24,611 bases of DNA from an uncultured Peptoniphilus sp. (lineage in GTDB: Bacteria; Bacillota; Clostridia; Tissierellales; Peptoniphilaceae). This document shows, in pieces, positions 1 to 8,114 of this stretch. The notes beneath the pieces are model-generated. The model worked only from the letters and a program-made list of their open reading frames with translations. It was not told the origin of the DNA and made no database searches. Made by a program: the position numbers and the translations under genes. The DNA lies in assembly GCF_946998875.1 (NCBI RefSeq), contig NZ_CAMQAY010000018.1, positions 1 to 24,611 on the forward strand. The letters are read 5' to 3'. Every line of letters starts with the position of its first letter. Positions within the stretch are counted from its first letter, which is position 1.

Positions 1-499
1 CGGTTACAGCTTGATCTACTCCAGCTTTGTCTGTTGCTTCGTCTACTTTACCTTTTGCATCTGTCTTTTCGTCTTCACTTAGGTTTGGTAGCTTGCCTAT
101 TTCTTTTTTTGCTGCGTCTTTTGCTTCCTTAAGTTCTTGAGCATCTTTTGCTGCTTTATTCGCTGTGTCCTTTTCTTCTGCTTCTTCTACAGCTTGATCT
201 ACTCCAGCTTTGTCTGTTGCTTCGTCTACTTTACCTTTGTATGTGTCTTTTTCTTCTTCGCTTAGGTTTGGTAGCTTGTCTATTTCTTTTTTTGCTGCGT
301 CTTTTGCGTCCTTAAGTTCTTGAGTGTCTTTTGCTGCTTTATTTTCTGCATCTTTTGCTTTTGCATCGGTTACAGCTTGATCTACTCCAGCTTTGTCTGT
401 TGCTTCGTCTACTTTACCTTTGTATGTGTCTTTTTCTTCTTCGCTTAGGTTTGGTAGTTTGTCTATTTCTGTTTTTGCTGCATCTTTTGCTTGTGATAA
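1..499 (-). repeat. 61-residue (183-bp) GA-like tandem repeats inside the protease gene
   Basis: The same coding segment recurs exactly every 183 bp; for example its 'acagcttgat' string starts at 6, 189 and 372. It gives about 2.7 units in view (499-317, 316-134, 133-1). Each unit carries KKEIDKLPNLSEEEKDTYKG followed by KVDEATDKAGVDQAV, which is the pattern of three-helix GA/FIVAR-like modules on Gram-positive surface proteins. The near-identity of units suggests recent expansion, and copy number may vary or be collapsed in assembly. Ligand binding such as albumin is not shown. Confidence 0.85.
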
Positions 500-2722
500 A
501 TCTTCTTTTTCTTGATATTTTGCTGTTAAAGTTTTATCACCTTTTATTTTTGTTTCGAAATTATATTCTTCTGTGTCTTCATACCAACCTTTAAATACAA
601 ATATTTTTCCTGTTTCACTATCAATAAATTTTGTTATATCCTTTGTAAATCCTATTGGCTCTTTTGCTGTTCCATTTTCTTCTATTTTTTGGTCATCTGG
701 CTTTGTTCCATAGGCTGTTTCAAAACTTACTGTGTATTCTATAGGTGCTATTTCTTTGAAGATTGCTTTTGCACTTGCATTTCCTTCTCCTATAGTAAGG
801 GTTGTTTCGGGAGCTTTTTGGTCTGCTGCTCTTGCTCCTTCTACTTCCCACTTGTCAAATTCATAGCCTGGGTTTGGCTCTGCTTTTAAGGTTATTTTTG
901 TTCCTTTTGGTCCTTTGGTTAGGTCTGCTGTTGCTGCTCCATTTCCATCATTATTTACAGTTACTGTGTATTCATTAGCTTTAACTGTTACAGTTCCAAG
1001 GAAAAGGCAGTATGAATCTCGAATTTTTTCGTAAAATGGGTCTGCATTTTCATCATTGTATCTATATGAAATGGCAGGTACTTTTTCACCTTCACTCCAA
1101 CTTTTATAGGCAAGTCCTAATTTTTTTGATTCTATCTCTATCTTTAGGGCAAATTTGTCCTTAGTTAAAGTAAATGGTTTCGTTACTTCTAATGTATTGT
1201 ATCCCTTTTCTGTAAAAGTCCCACTAGCCAAGGCTACCCACTTATCACTTTGGATATCTTCAAGTATTTCTCCTTGAGTCCCATTTGCGAAAGTGGTTTT
1301 GTGTCCTTTCAAAATGTCTGTATCTTCAGTTATATATATTTTATATGAGGCTGGTCTATCTGAAACATTATAATAAGTTAAGTACTTGATAGTTTCTGGT
1401 TCAGTTGTTTCTCTTTCATAAATATTTATAGCCTTATTTAAGTTTCCTTTTATATTTGCTTCTCGTGGATAATCTGTTTTCCCAGTATTATATACATTCT
1501 TTAAATTTTTTCGCTCATCTTGGCTCATAAGACTAGCATCTCGCGGTGTAATAAAAATATTCCAACTTGGAATGATTTTTCCATTACCTAAAAAAGATTC
1601 ATAGGAAACCCAATGATAACCTCTAGCATCGTCATAGCGATTAAAAGGTGGCGCAGGAATTGAATTTTTAACCAAGAAAGCCCCTGTTGCTGTTTCTCCT
1701 AATTTATTGGTGATTTCTTTATCATCGTCCCAGCCTATTAATGCCACTGCATGATTATACTTCAGATAATTTGAATTTTTAAAATTTCTCACATAGTGAT
1801 AACGAACTCCATTATTAAGAACAGATAACTTATCCCAAAATTTATCGCCTAAAACATCCTTACTATATCCGTCATAAGCTATTAAATAGGTTCCTGAAAC
1901 TGATCCATTCTCATATATACATTTCTTTAAATTTTCAAGAGTTAAGTCTAATTCCAAGGTCTTTGTAACAAAAACATCTAGCTTTTTATTAAAGGCATCA
2001 CCCAATATTTTAAAAGTATCTCCTTCACTAGCTGGCAATAGTTCAGCTCTTGATGGGTCAAATTCCTTATATGTTTTGTCTTTTGGATTATTTTCATCAA
2101 TTGTGTATGCCGGGAAATTGGATTCTAGTACAGGACCAGCAAGTCTTGCACAATAAGCTAATACATCGTTTTCGTTTCCACCAGATTGAAGATCTGTATT
2201 GTTATCAATATTATATGCCATGTGACCTTCTGATAAGTCATAGTCTTGGTTATATTTTATTTTTAATAGTGATTCTACTACTGCAAGATCAGCATGAGCC
2301 CAACAGGTGCCTGTGTAAAATTGATCTTTTCGTGGACTTACGACACTTCTGCCAAAGTGGTTTAAACTCGTATCACTACTTCTGGAATCATATTTTCTGA
2401 TGTTCGCAACTGGGCTTGACGATCTAGTCCTACGGCTTCTTGTCTTTTCTTGAGGAAAGATATACTTTGGTGGTATGTAGCCATAAGTAAATTCCTCTTT
2501 GTGATTTAGATAATATTGGTATTGGGGATTAGGTATGGGTTCCTCAATTTCCTTAAGGCTTATAGGTGCACTCTTTAATGTTTCTTCTTGCTTTGGAGCT
2601 GGCACTTGTTTATTTGACTGACCAGCTGCAAAAACAGGCATAGTAAATGCAGATATTAAGATTGTTAAGGCAAGTAATATTATCCAAAACTTCGTAGCTA
2701 TTTTCTTTTTAAGTAGATACAT
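1..2722 (-). CDS. Secreted papain-like (C1A) cysteine protease with InlB-like and GA-like repeats, partial (C-terminus off the left edge)
   Basis: Reading from ATG at 2722 (SD AGGAGTG upstream), the frame stays open to base 1, giving 907 residues without a stop. Residues 1-33 form a signal peptide ending MPVFA-A. The papain-like domain spans about 110-400. Oxyanion Gln134 and catalytic Cys140 lie in DQFYTGTCWAHA, with the six-residue Q-to-C spacing of papain. His324 sits in YNHAVALIGWDDD and Asn353 in FLVKNS. Residues about 400-570 resemble the lectin-like domain that often follows C1A domains in Firmicutes. Next come two 'bacterial repeat' / InlB B-type segments (YTVTVNNDGNGAA..., then FKGWYEDTEEYNF), and then 61-residue helical repeats. 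A cell-wall anchor would lie outside the window. The protease call is from visible catalytic residues; an extracellular or wall-bound location and a role on host proteins are inference. It is monocistronic, with its own promoter about 220 nt upstream. Confidence 0.85.
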   Translation of the reverse strand, partial: MYLLKKKIATKFWIILLALTILISAFTMPVFAAGQSNKQVPAPKQEETLKSAPISLKEIEEPIPNPQYQYYLNHKEEFTYGYIPPKYIFPQEKTRSRRTRSSSPVANIRKYDSRSSDTSLNHFGRSVVSPRKDQFYTGTCWAHADLAVVESLLKIKYNQDYDLSEGHMAYNIDNNTDLQSGGNENDVLAYCARLAGPVLESNFPAYTIDENNPKDKTYKEFDPSRAELLPASEGDTFKILGDAFNKKLDVFVTKTLELDLTLENLKKCIYENGSVSGTYLIAYDGYSKDVLGDKFWDKLSVLNNGVRYHYVRNFKNSNYLKYNHAVALIGWDDDKEITNKLGETATGAFLVKNSIPAPPFNRYDDARGYHWVSYESFLGNGKIIPSWNIFITPRDASLMSQDERKNLKNVYNTGKTDYPREANIKGNLNKAINIYERETTEPETIKYLTYYNVSDRPASYKIYITEDTDILKGHKTTFANGTQGEILEDIQSDKWVALASGTFTEKGYNTLEVTKPFTLTKDKFALKIEIESKKLGLAYKSWSEGEKVPAISYRYNDENADPFYEKIRDSYCLFLGTVTVKANEYTVTVNNDGNGAATADLTKGPKGTKITLKAEPNPGYEFDKWEVEGARAADQKAPETTLTIGEGNASAKAIFKEIAPIEYTVSFETAYGTKPDDQKIEENGTAKEPIGFTKDITKFIDSETGKIFVFKGWYEDTEEYNFETKIKGDKTLTAKYQEKEDLSQAKDAAKTEIDKLPNLSEEEKDTYKGKVDEATDKAGVDQAVTDAKAKDAENKAAKDTQELKDAKDAAKKEIDKLPNLSEEEKDTYKGKVDEATDKAGVDQAVEEAEEKDTANKAAKDAQELKEAKDAAKKEIGKLPNLSEDEKTDAKGKVDEATDKAGVDQAVT

Positions 2723-2948
2723 TTTATTATCACTCCTTTATCAATTATTTGCTTTGAAAAGGACTTTTTCTTTTCTTCTGTAACTTTTTACTCTTTCGAA
2801 TTTAGAAGTGATTTTTTCTCACTTTAAAAATTTATAGGGAAAAAGTCTGCAAAAATTTTTCTTGATATACAAATAAAATTTTTATTTGCTAGGTATGATA
2901 ATTTTTGTGTTTTTTAATAGATTTTAATAGATTTTTATTGGTATTTTC

Positions 2949-2976
2949 ATTATACCTATAGATTTAGAAAATGCAA
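2949..2976 (-). promoter_or_regulatory. Promoter of the C1A protease gene
   Basis: On the minus strand TTGCAT (2976-2971) and TATAAT (2954-2949) are separated by 16 bp. Transcription would begin near 2942, leaving a leader of about 220 nt before the ATG at 2722. The rest of the 387-bp gene-free stretch 2723-3109 holds this leader and the terminator at 3037-3091; I see nothing else in it. Confidence 0.6.
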
Positions 2977-3036
2977 AGGTTTTTCTTTTATCTTATAGGC
3001 TTTTGTTTTATTCCTTTTATGAAATGATTTTTCACA

Positions 3037-3091
3037 TTTAAAAACTGACCTCAAGTAGTTGGTTTTTTGATCCAACTTTTGGGGTCAGTTT
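3037..3091 (-). terminator. Rho-independent terminator after the metal ATPase gene
   Basis: Arms AAACTGACC (about 3042-3050) and GGTCAGTTT (3083-3091) close a long stem with an inner AGTTGG/CCAACT pairing and a small loop. On the minus strand it is followed by a run of T. It lies just past the ATPase stop at 3110. Confidence 0.75.
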
Positions 3092-3109
3092 ATGAAAATT
3101 TTTTTAATT

Positions 3110-5185
3110 TTATACTCTATAGTCTCTCATATTTCTTCCTGCAATGGCAACTGTTGATGCGTTGTGGAGGAAGGCTGAATTTGTATTTGTTAGATGTCCT
3201 GTTACTCCAAAAGCAATAAGGGCACTGTTAAAGGAAATTATGTGTCTGTAGTTTTTATGAATCCTCTTATCCAATTCTTTTGCAATTTTTATTACATCAA
3301 TAAGTTCCTTTAGGGAGTCGGACTTTATTGATATGTCTGCAATTTCCTTGGCAATGTCGGCTCCTTCATGCATGGATATGCCCACATCTGCTGATGAAAG
3401 TGCAATAGAGTCGTTGATTCCGTCGCCAATCATGACAACTGTTCTGCCCTCTGCCTTTTCCCTGTCTACATAATCTTTTTTGTCTTCAGGTAAAACTTGT
3501 GCTTTATAATAGTCTAGGTCAAGTTTTTCTGCCACTGCCCTCGCAGAATTTTCTGCGTCGCCAGTTAGCATGGAAATTTTCCTGAAACCAAGCTCTCTCA
3601 AGGAGTCAATTGTGTATTTTGCGTCTTCTCTAAGAGGGTCGTCAATGCAAATTACTGCAATTAATTTTTCGTCAAAGGCAAGATATAAAAGTGAGTAATC
3701 TTCCTTTAATTTGTCAATTTTATTTTTTTGGTCCTCGTCAATTTTTATTTTCTCATCTTCTAAGATGAAGTGGGCTGAACCAATTAGGGCAACTTTATCG
3801 CCGATTTTTGATTTTATACCATGAGCAACAATGTACTCTGGCTCTGAGTGCATTTCTTCGTGGTTTAGATTCTTCTCATGGGCAGCCTTTACAACGGCAT
3901 TGGCTATTGAATGTGGGAAGTGCTCTTCCAGACAAGCTGCAATCCTCAAACATTCATCTTCGTCATTGTCATAGAAGGCTATAACTTTTTCAACTTTTGG
4001 CTCTGACTTTGTGAGAGTTCCCGTCTTGTCGAAAATTATTGAATCTGCTTGGGCAAGTTTTTCCAAATACCTTCCGCCCTTTACGAGAATTTTTCTTTCA
4101 GATGCAGAAGATATTGCCTTCATAGTTGCAATTGGCATTGTAAGTTTAAGTGCGCAGGAAAAATCCACCATCAAAAAGGATTTTGCCTTGATGAAATCCC
4201 TAGTCAAGAGATAAGTTATACCTGCTCCCAAGAAGGAATATTTTACTATGGAGTCAGCCATTGACTCTGCCTTTTTCTCTGCAAGTGATTTATTTTTTTC
4301 GCTCTCGCCAATTAATTCTATTATGTGATTTATTCTGGAGTCGTCATATTTCTTTGTAGTCTTAACTAGGATGGCTCCCTCTTCTAAAACTGTGCCTGCA
4401 AAGACAGTTCCGCCTTCAGTTTTTTTCACAGGGAGGGACTCGCCAGTAAGGGAGGCTTCATTTACCATTCCAAAGCCCTTAACTATTTCGCCGTCAACAG
4501 GTATTGTTGAGCCCATGTTAACTTCTACAACTTCATCAAGTTCAAGGTCTTCTAATTTTTTAAGATACTTCTTGTCGCCTTCAAGAACAAAAACTTGGTC
4601 AACATTAAGTTTAAGGGATTGTGCTAGGTCTTCCTTTGATTTTTTTAGGGTATAGTCTTCCAACTCTTCGCCAAGTCCAAGTAGGAAGATAATATTACCT
4701 GCATCGCCAAATTCTCCATCTAAGATAGAAATTCCAATTGCAGCTGCATCTAAGACTTCAACCTTTAATTTTCTCTCTCTAAGACTTTTTAGTCCAGCCA
4801 CAAGGTATGGAAGTGACTTTATTACAACGCCAATTGGCCTTAGTGGCATAGGCAAAATATGGGCGAAAAAAATCCTCCTATAAATTGCGTCGCGAAAAAT
4901 GTGAAAAAGTTCTCTCTCCTCTTGAGGAACAAAGTCTACATCATCAATTTCAAAATCTCTTAAATCTTCTAAGTCAAAGTCTAAAATAAATTTTGCAATC
5001 CTTGGCAAGTATTCCTCTTCATAATTTACTACAATTGAATTTGCAAGAGGAGAAATCTTACAAGACTTCACGCCAGGTATTTCTTCAATTTTGTATTTTA
5101 ATTTATTTACATAGCAGTCCCTAAGCAAATCCCTATATATAAAGCGACTCCTGCCAAGAGTTCTACTGGCAATACTTGCTTTCAT
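3110..5185 (-). CDS. P1B-type heavy-metal translocating ATPase with an SCA intramembrane motif
   Basis: This 691-residue membrane pump uses ATP to move a metal ion, normally outward. Visible motifs are TGES (247-250, actuator), phosphorylated Asp386 in DKTGTLT, GDGIND (587-592), and a His-containing HFPHSIANA segment (422-430) in place of the usual HP locus. The N-terminal about 60 residues look like a heavy-metal-associated fold (YKIEEIPGVKSCKISPLANS) but lack CxxC. The membrane metal site reads DFSCALKL (341-348), that is S-C-A rather than CPC, SPC or TPC. A subgroup with this variant is known, but I cannot assign its metal; Cu and Zn should not be assumed. The start lies 1 bp after the stop of the upstream small gene, so translation is probably coupled. 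The gene ends in its own terminator. Confidence 0.9.
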   Translation of the reverse strand: MKASIASRTLGRSRFIYRDLLRDCYVNKLKYKIEEIPGVKSCKISPLANSIVVNYEEEYLPRIAKFILDFDLEDLRDFEIDDVDFVPQEERELFHIFRDAIYRRIFFAHILPMPLRPIGVVIKSLPYLVAGLKSLRERKLKVEVLDAAAIGISILDGEFGDAGNIIFLLGLGEELEDYTLKKSKEDLAQSLKLNVDQVFVLEGDKKYLKKLEDLELDEVVEVNMGSTIPVDGEIVKGFGMVNEASLTGESLPVKKTEGGTVFAGTVLEEGAILVKTTKKYDDSRINHIIELIGESEKNKSLAEKKAESMADSIVKYSFLGAGITYLLTRDFIKAKSFLMVDFSCALKLTMPIATMKAISSASERKILVKGGRYLEKLAQADSIIFDKTGTLTKSEPKVEKVIAFYDNDEDECLRIAACLEEHFPHSIANAVVKAAHEKNLNHEEMHSEPEYIVAHGIKSKIGDKVALIGSAHFILEDEKIKIDEDQKNKIDKLKEDYSLLYLAFDEKLIAVICIDDPLREDAKYTIDSLRELGFRKISMLTGDAENSARAVAEKLDLDYYKAQVLPEDKKDYVDREKAEGRTVVMIGDGINDSIALSSADVGISMHEGADIAKEIADISIKSDSLKELIDVIKIAKELDKRIHKNYRHIISFNSALIAFGVTGHLTNTNSAFLHNASTVAIAGRNMRDYRV

Positions 5186-5186
5186 A

Positions 5187-5498
5187 TTAGTCTTCTACTT
5201 TTACTTCTACTTCTTCTGAAAGATCTTGGCTTTCTTCTGCAACTTTTTCAAGGTCTAGCCCAGCCTTTCTTTCAGCTTCTTTTCTCTCATCTTCAGCTTT
5301 TTTTACCTTAGCTTCAGCCACAATGTCTTCAGTGGAAACTTTTAAATTTTCCATGCCCTTGTCTAAGCCTTCTTTTATTTTAAGACCTTGTGTCACTGTA
5401 GATACAGCAAGTTTTTTTGCAGCTTGTGATGAAAGAATTTTTCCACCAAGAGCTCCTGCCACAAAACCTAATCCTAAATTAATTAATTTTTTCTTCAT
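5187..5498 (-). CDS. Small DUF6110-like protein paired with the metal ATPase
   Basis: This 103-residue protein starts at ATG 5498, seven bases after a perfect AGGAGG. An upstream in-frame ATG at 5543 would add 15 residues from the repeated leader and has no SD, so I reject it. Residues 1-25 (MKKKLINLGLGFVAGALGGK) form a glycine-rich hydrophobic helix. A helical part containing LSSQAAKKL and STEDIVAEAK follows, then a highly acidic and lysine-rich tail to the C-terminus. The LSS..AKK and EDI.AEAK pattern resembles DUF6110, a family of small proteins that I recall beside P1B ATPases. No catalytic residues or cysteines are visible. The tight coupling to the ATPase suggests an accessory or metal-delivery role; this is inference. 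Confidence 0.7.
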   Translation of the reverse strand: MKKKLINLGLGFVAGALGGKILSSQAAKKLAVSTVTQGLKIKEGLDKGMENLKVSTEDIVAEAKVKKAEDERKEAERKAGLDLEKVAEESQDLSEEVEVKVED

Positions 5499-5513
5499 TT
5501 CATAACCTCCTAT

Positions 5514-5575
5514 ATTTACAATAATATTATCATTTACTGCCATTATTTACAATAATATTATCATTTACTGCCATT
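5514..5575 (-). repeat. Perfect 31-bp tandem duplication, probable duplicated operator
   Basis: Two identical 31-bp units (5514-5544 and 5545-5575) lie between the promoter -10 region and the SD of the small ATPase-partner gene. Each unit contains TGATAATATTATTG on the minus strand, a near-palindrome around ATAATATTAT. The half-site TGATAAT resembles Fur-family half-sites, but the usual central base is absent. An operator role is inferred from position, symmetry and exact duplication. Confidence 0.6.
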
Positions 5576-5599
5576 AATAATTAAATATATTACTGTCAA
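5571..5599 (-). promoter_or_regulatory. Promoter of the small protein / metal ATPase operon
   Basis: A consensus -35 TTGACA reads on the minus strand at 5599-5594. About 16-17 bp further on lies an AT-rich -10 (TTAATG/TAATGG region, 5577-5571) that is a poor match. The -10 overlaps the first 31-bp repeat unit, so a protein bound there would block transcription. Confidence 0.5.
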
Positions 5600-5624
5600 A
5601 ATCATAATATTTTTAAAATTCCGA

Positions 5625-5650
5625 GAAAAAAACTGACTCAAGGAGCCAGT
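5625..5650 (-). terminator. Terminator of the pst-pho operon
   Basis: On the minus strand ACTGGCTC, loop CTT and GAGTCAGT form an 8-bp stem with one G-T pair, followed by seven T. It lies about 95 bp past the phoR stop. Confidence 0.75.
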
Positions 5651-5668
5651 CTTTAAGGAGTTATTAAA

Positions 5669-5749
5669 ATGCAAGAGCAAATTATTTTTAATTATATTTT
5701 ACCTTTCTTTTTTGTCTTTTTATTTTATATTTTCACTTTATATTTTTAA
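5669..5749 (+). CDS. Possible 26-residue hydrophobic peptide (uncertain)
   Basis: AAGGAG at 5655-5660 sits 8 bases before ATG 5669, which opens a 26-codon frame reading MQEQIIFNYILPFFFVFLFY and then IFTLYF. It is one hydrophobic helix behind a short polar start, antisense to the end of phoR (overlap 5746-5749). The good SD and all-hydrophobic content are what a small membrane peptide or a type I toxin-like peptide would show. The locally T-rich plus strand would also give phenylalanine and leucine codons by chance. No clear promoter is seen, so I treat this as a weak candidate. Confidence 0.22.
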   Translation: MQEQIIFNYILPFFFVFLFYIFTLYF

Positions 5750-7428
5750 TTTATTTCACTTCTGTCTTTTCTTAAAATTACTTTGAAGCTCGTTCCCATG
5801 CCAAGCTCTGATGAAATTTCAAGCTTTCCATCAATGGACTGAAGAACATGCTTTACTATTGAAAGTCCAAGTCCTGTGCCGCCAATTTTTCTTGACCTTG
5901 ACTTGTCTACCCTATAAAATCTTTCGAAAATCCTTGCGAGGTCCTTTGATGGAATGCCTATGCCTGTGTCAACAATTGAAACTTCGTAGTTTTTTTCGTC
6001 TTCAGATATTTTTATGTCTAGCTTGCCGCCGTCCTTGTTGTACTTTAAGCCATTGTTTATGATGTTGGCAAAAAGCTCCCACATCATGGTCTTATTTTCA
6101 TATACAAGTCCATGGCCATCTAGGCTGACATCAATATTTTTTTCGTCAATTAGATTTCTCTGTGCCCTTAAAATGTCCCTTATTAGTTCATTTAATTTTA
6201 TTTCTTCACGAGAGAAGGTCTCTTCACTTTCAAGACCAGATATTTTCATAATGTCTTCGATTAGGTTTAAGAGCCTCTTGGAATCATCATAAATAAGTTT
6301 ATAAAATTCTTCCTTGTTGTCATCGTCAACCATTCCATTGACAAGAAGTTCTGAGAAACCACAAATTGATGTAAGAGGTGTCTTTAATTCGTGGCTCACA
6401 TTGGAAGAAAATTCTTCACGAAGTCTTAGAGCTCTTATTTCTTCAGTTTCGTCTATAAATAATATTACTACGCCTCTAACTTTTTTGTCCTCGAAAACTG
6501 GATTTACATAAAATTTAAATTCTCTGTCCCCAATATTTGTAATAGATTCCACAGAAGAACCCATAAGGGCATCGTCAATTAATTTTAAAAGATCTTCGTC
6601 TCTTATTAAGTTTAAAATATTTTCTCCAATTAGATCTCTCTTGGAGTTAAAAAGTTCCCTTGCAGAGTTGTTTACAGAGAGCAAATTTTTATTTTCATCA
6701 ATTATTATTAGTGACTCTTTCATATTTTTCAAAATTGTCTCAATAGTATCCCTTTCTCTACTGATCTCTCTATAATTTTCCTTTATGGTCTTGTTTTGCT
6801 TATTTATCTTGTTGATAAAGGGACTGATTTCTGGAAACATATCTGTGTCAATAGTAAGTAAATCTTCCTTTAAATTGTTTAAAGGTTCAAAGGTCTTTTT
6901 AGTAAGTCTTCTTGAAACTACTGTGGCTATGGCAAAGACAAGTAGCGACATTAAAATGTCTATGGGAAAAACTTTTCTGAAGGCGCCAAGGAGGTTGTCC
7001 ATCTCCCTTGAAACCCTAAGTACCTTTCCATCCTCAAGCCTTAAGCTTACATAGTAAAGGTCCTTGGATAGGGTGTTGGAATATCTTTCAATTTTTGCAA
7101 AGCCATTTTTTTGTGCCTTTATGACTTCAGGTCTATCCTTGTGAGTAGGGAGAAACTTTGCATCTTGAGATGAATCGTAAACTACATCGCCATCTTCTTT
7201 TATGAGAGTAATCCTAAAGTCCCTCTTCTTTCTTGCCACATCATCTAAATAATTTTCGTCATCATCTATTTTGTTTAAAGTTTCGCCCATAGCGATGACT
7301 ATATTTGAAAGGTCTTTGTTGGATCTGTCCACATAGACAGAGTAATAGATGAACATGGAGGCAATAGTCGAAAGAAAAAGTGTGAGAAGGGATATGCCCA
7401 TGAGGTATCTAAAAAATCTTCTTTTCAT
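5746..7428 (-). CDS. phoR: Phosphate-regulon sensor histidine kinase PhoR
   Basis: A 560-residue membrane kinase in the order TM1 (about 10-30), extracytoplasmic sensor region (30-152), TM2 (about 153-172), HAMP-like linker, PAS domain (about 228-330), HisKA and HATPase_c. The phosphoaccepting His346 lies in SNVSHELKTPLT. The N-box has Asn455 and Asn459, the G1 box is DTGIGI (487-492), and the G2 box is GGTGLGLS (516-523). The overall plan matches PhoR/WalK kinases. Assignment to phosphate control rests on its place as the last gene of the pst-phoU-phoP operon, one base after phoP. It should phosphorylate the adjacent PhoP and be restrained by PhoU and the Pst transporter when phosphate is plentiful, as known for this family. 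Confidence 0.93.
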   Translation of the reverse strand: MKRRFFRYLMGISLLTLFLSTIASMFIYYSVYVDRSNKDLSNIVIAMGETLNKIDDDENYLDDVARKKRDFRITLIKEDGDVVYDSSQDAKFLPTHKDRPEVIKAQKNGFAKIERYSNTLSKDLYYVSLRLEDGKVLRVSREMDNLLGAFRKVFPIDILMSLLVFAIATVVSRRLTKKTFEPLNNLKEDLLTIDTDMFPEISPFINKINKQNKTIKENYREISRERDTIETILKNMKESLIIIDENKNLLSVNNSARELFNSKRDLIGENILNLIRDEDLLKLIDDALMGSSVESITNIGDREFKFYVNPVFEDKKVRGVVILFIDETEEIRALRLREEFSSNVSHELKTPLTSICGFSELLVNGMVDDDNKEEFYKLIYDDSKRLLNLIEDIMKISGLESEETFSREEIKLNELIRDILRAQRNLIDEKNIDVSLDGHGLVYENKTMMWELFANIINNGLKYNKDGGKLDIKISEDEKNYEVSIVDTGIGIPSKDLARIFERFYRVDKSRSRKIGGTGLGLSIVKHVLQSIDGKLEISSELGMGTSFKVILRKDRSEIN

Positions 7429-7429
7429 A

Positions 7430-8110
7430 TCAATCCTTCTCTGAAAGCATATAGCCCACGCCTCTTATTGTCTTTATATAATTTCTCTTGTCCTTTAATT
7501 TGTCGCGAAGAAGTTTTATGTGCATGTCCACAGTTCTTGTTTCGCCTTCATAATCGTAACCCCAAATGTAAGTTAGGAGTTTTTCACGAGAGATGACTAT
7601 CTCCTTATTTAAAATTAAATATTTTAAAAGCTCATATTCTTTAAAGGTAAAGTCCACTTCTTCGCCATCAATTGTTACAATTCTCTTTAAATTGTTCATG
7701 ACAATGCCGCCAAACTCTAAAATATTTCTGTCCTTTTCACTTGTGCTTGCACGCCTTGCTATGGCACCAACTCTTGACAAAAGTTCCATTACAGAGAAGG
7801 GTTTTTTGATATAATCGTCGGCGCCGCCATCTAGGGCAGAGATTATATCATACTCAGAAGTCTTGGCTGTAATCATCATGACCCAAATATTTTTTGTGTC
7901 TTCCTTTTCCTTTAGCTTATTCAAAATTTCTGTTCCATCAATGTCTGGAAGCATTATGTCAAGGAGGACAATGTCTGGTTTTTTTTCGCTTAGCTTATCA
8001 AAAAAGTCCTTGCCATTTTCAAAGCAATGGACCTGGTAGCCCTTGCTCCTCAGCGAATATTCAATTAATTTTAAAATCGATGTGTCATCTTCTACTACAT
8101 AAATTAGCAT
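7430..8110 (-). CDS. phoP: OmpR-family response regulator PhoP/PhoB
   Basis: This 226-residue regulator has a receiver domain (1-120) with acidic pocket Asp8/Asp9, phosphoacceptor Asp51 in VLLDIMLPD, a Thr in MMITAKT and a Lys in YIKKPFS. A winged-helix DNA-binding domain follows (about 130-223), with the recognition region GETRTVDMHIKLLRDKL. It lies 4 bp after phoU and 1 bp before phoR. Its likely target is the array of TTTACA-type hexamers upstream of pstS, making the operon autoregulated. Outside phosphate control it would look like any OmpR-type regulator; the function comes from context. Confidence 0.93.
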   Translation of the reverse strand: MLIYVVEDDTSILKLIEYSLRSKGYQVHCFENGKDFFDKLSEKKPDIVLLDIMLPDIDGTEILNKLKEKEDTKNIWVMMITAKTSEYDIISALDGGADDYIKKPFSVMELLSRVGAIARRASTSEKDRNILEFGGIVMNNLKRIVTIDGEEVDFTFKEYELLKYLILNKEIVISREKLLTYIWGYDYEGETRTVDMHIKLLRDKLKDKRNYIKTIRGVGYMLSEKD

Positions 8111-8114
8111 TAAA

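Noticed and set aside
1..499. CRISPR-like periodicity
   Set aside because: The 183-bp repeats are in-frame coding repeats with no short repeat/unique spacer alternation and no cas genes nearby.
331..594. Plus-strand Leu-rich frame of 87 codons
   Set aside because: It is the antisense shadow of the protease repeats. Its composition mirrors the repeated AAA/GAA/GAT codons on the other strand, and it has no SD.
2050..2400. Plus-strand frame of 116 codons
   Set aside because: It lies wholly antisense to the conserved C1A catalytic domain, has no SD and its protein resembles nothing.
5514..5575. TTTACA/TTTACT hexamers in the 31-bp repeats read as Pho boxes
   Set aside because: They are on the opposite strand to the gene, spaced 18 and 13 bp apart rather than 11, and the flanking palindrome explains the region better.
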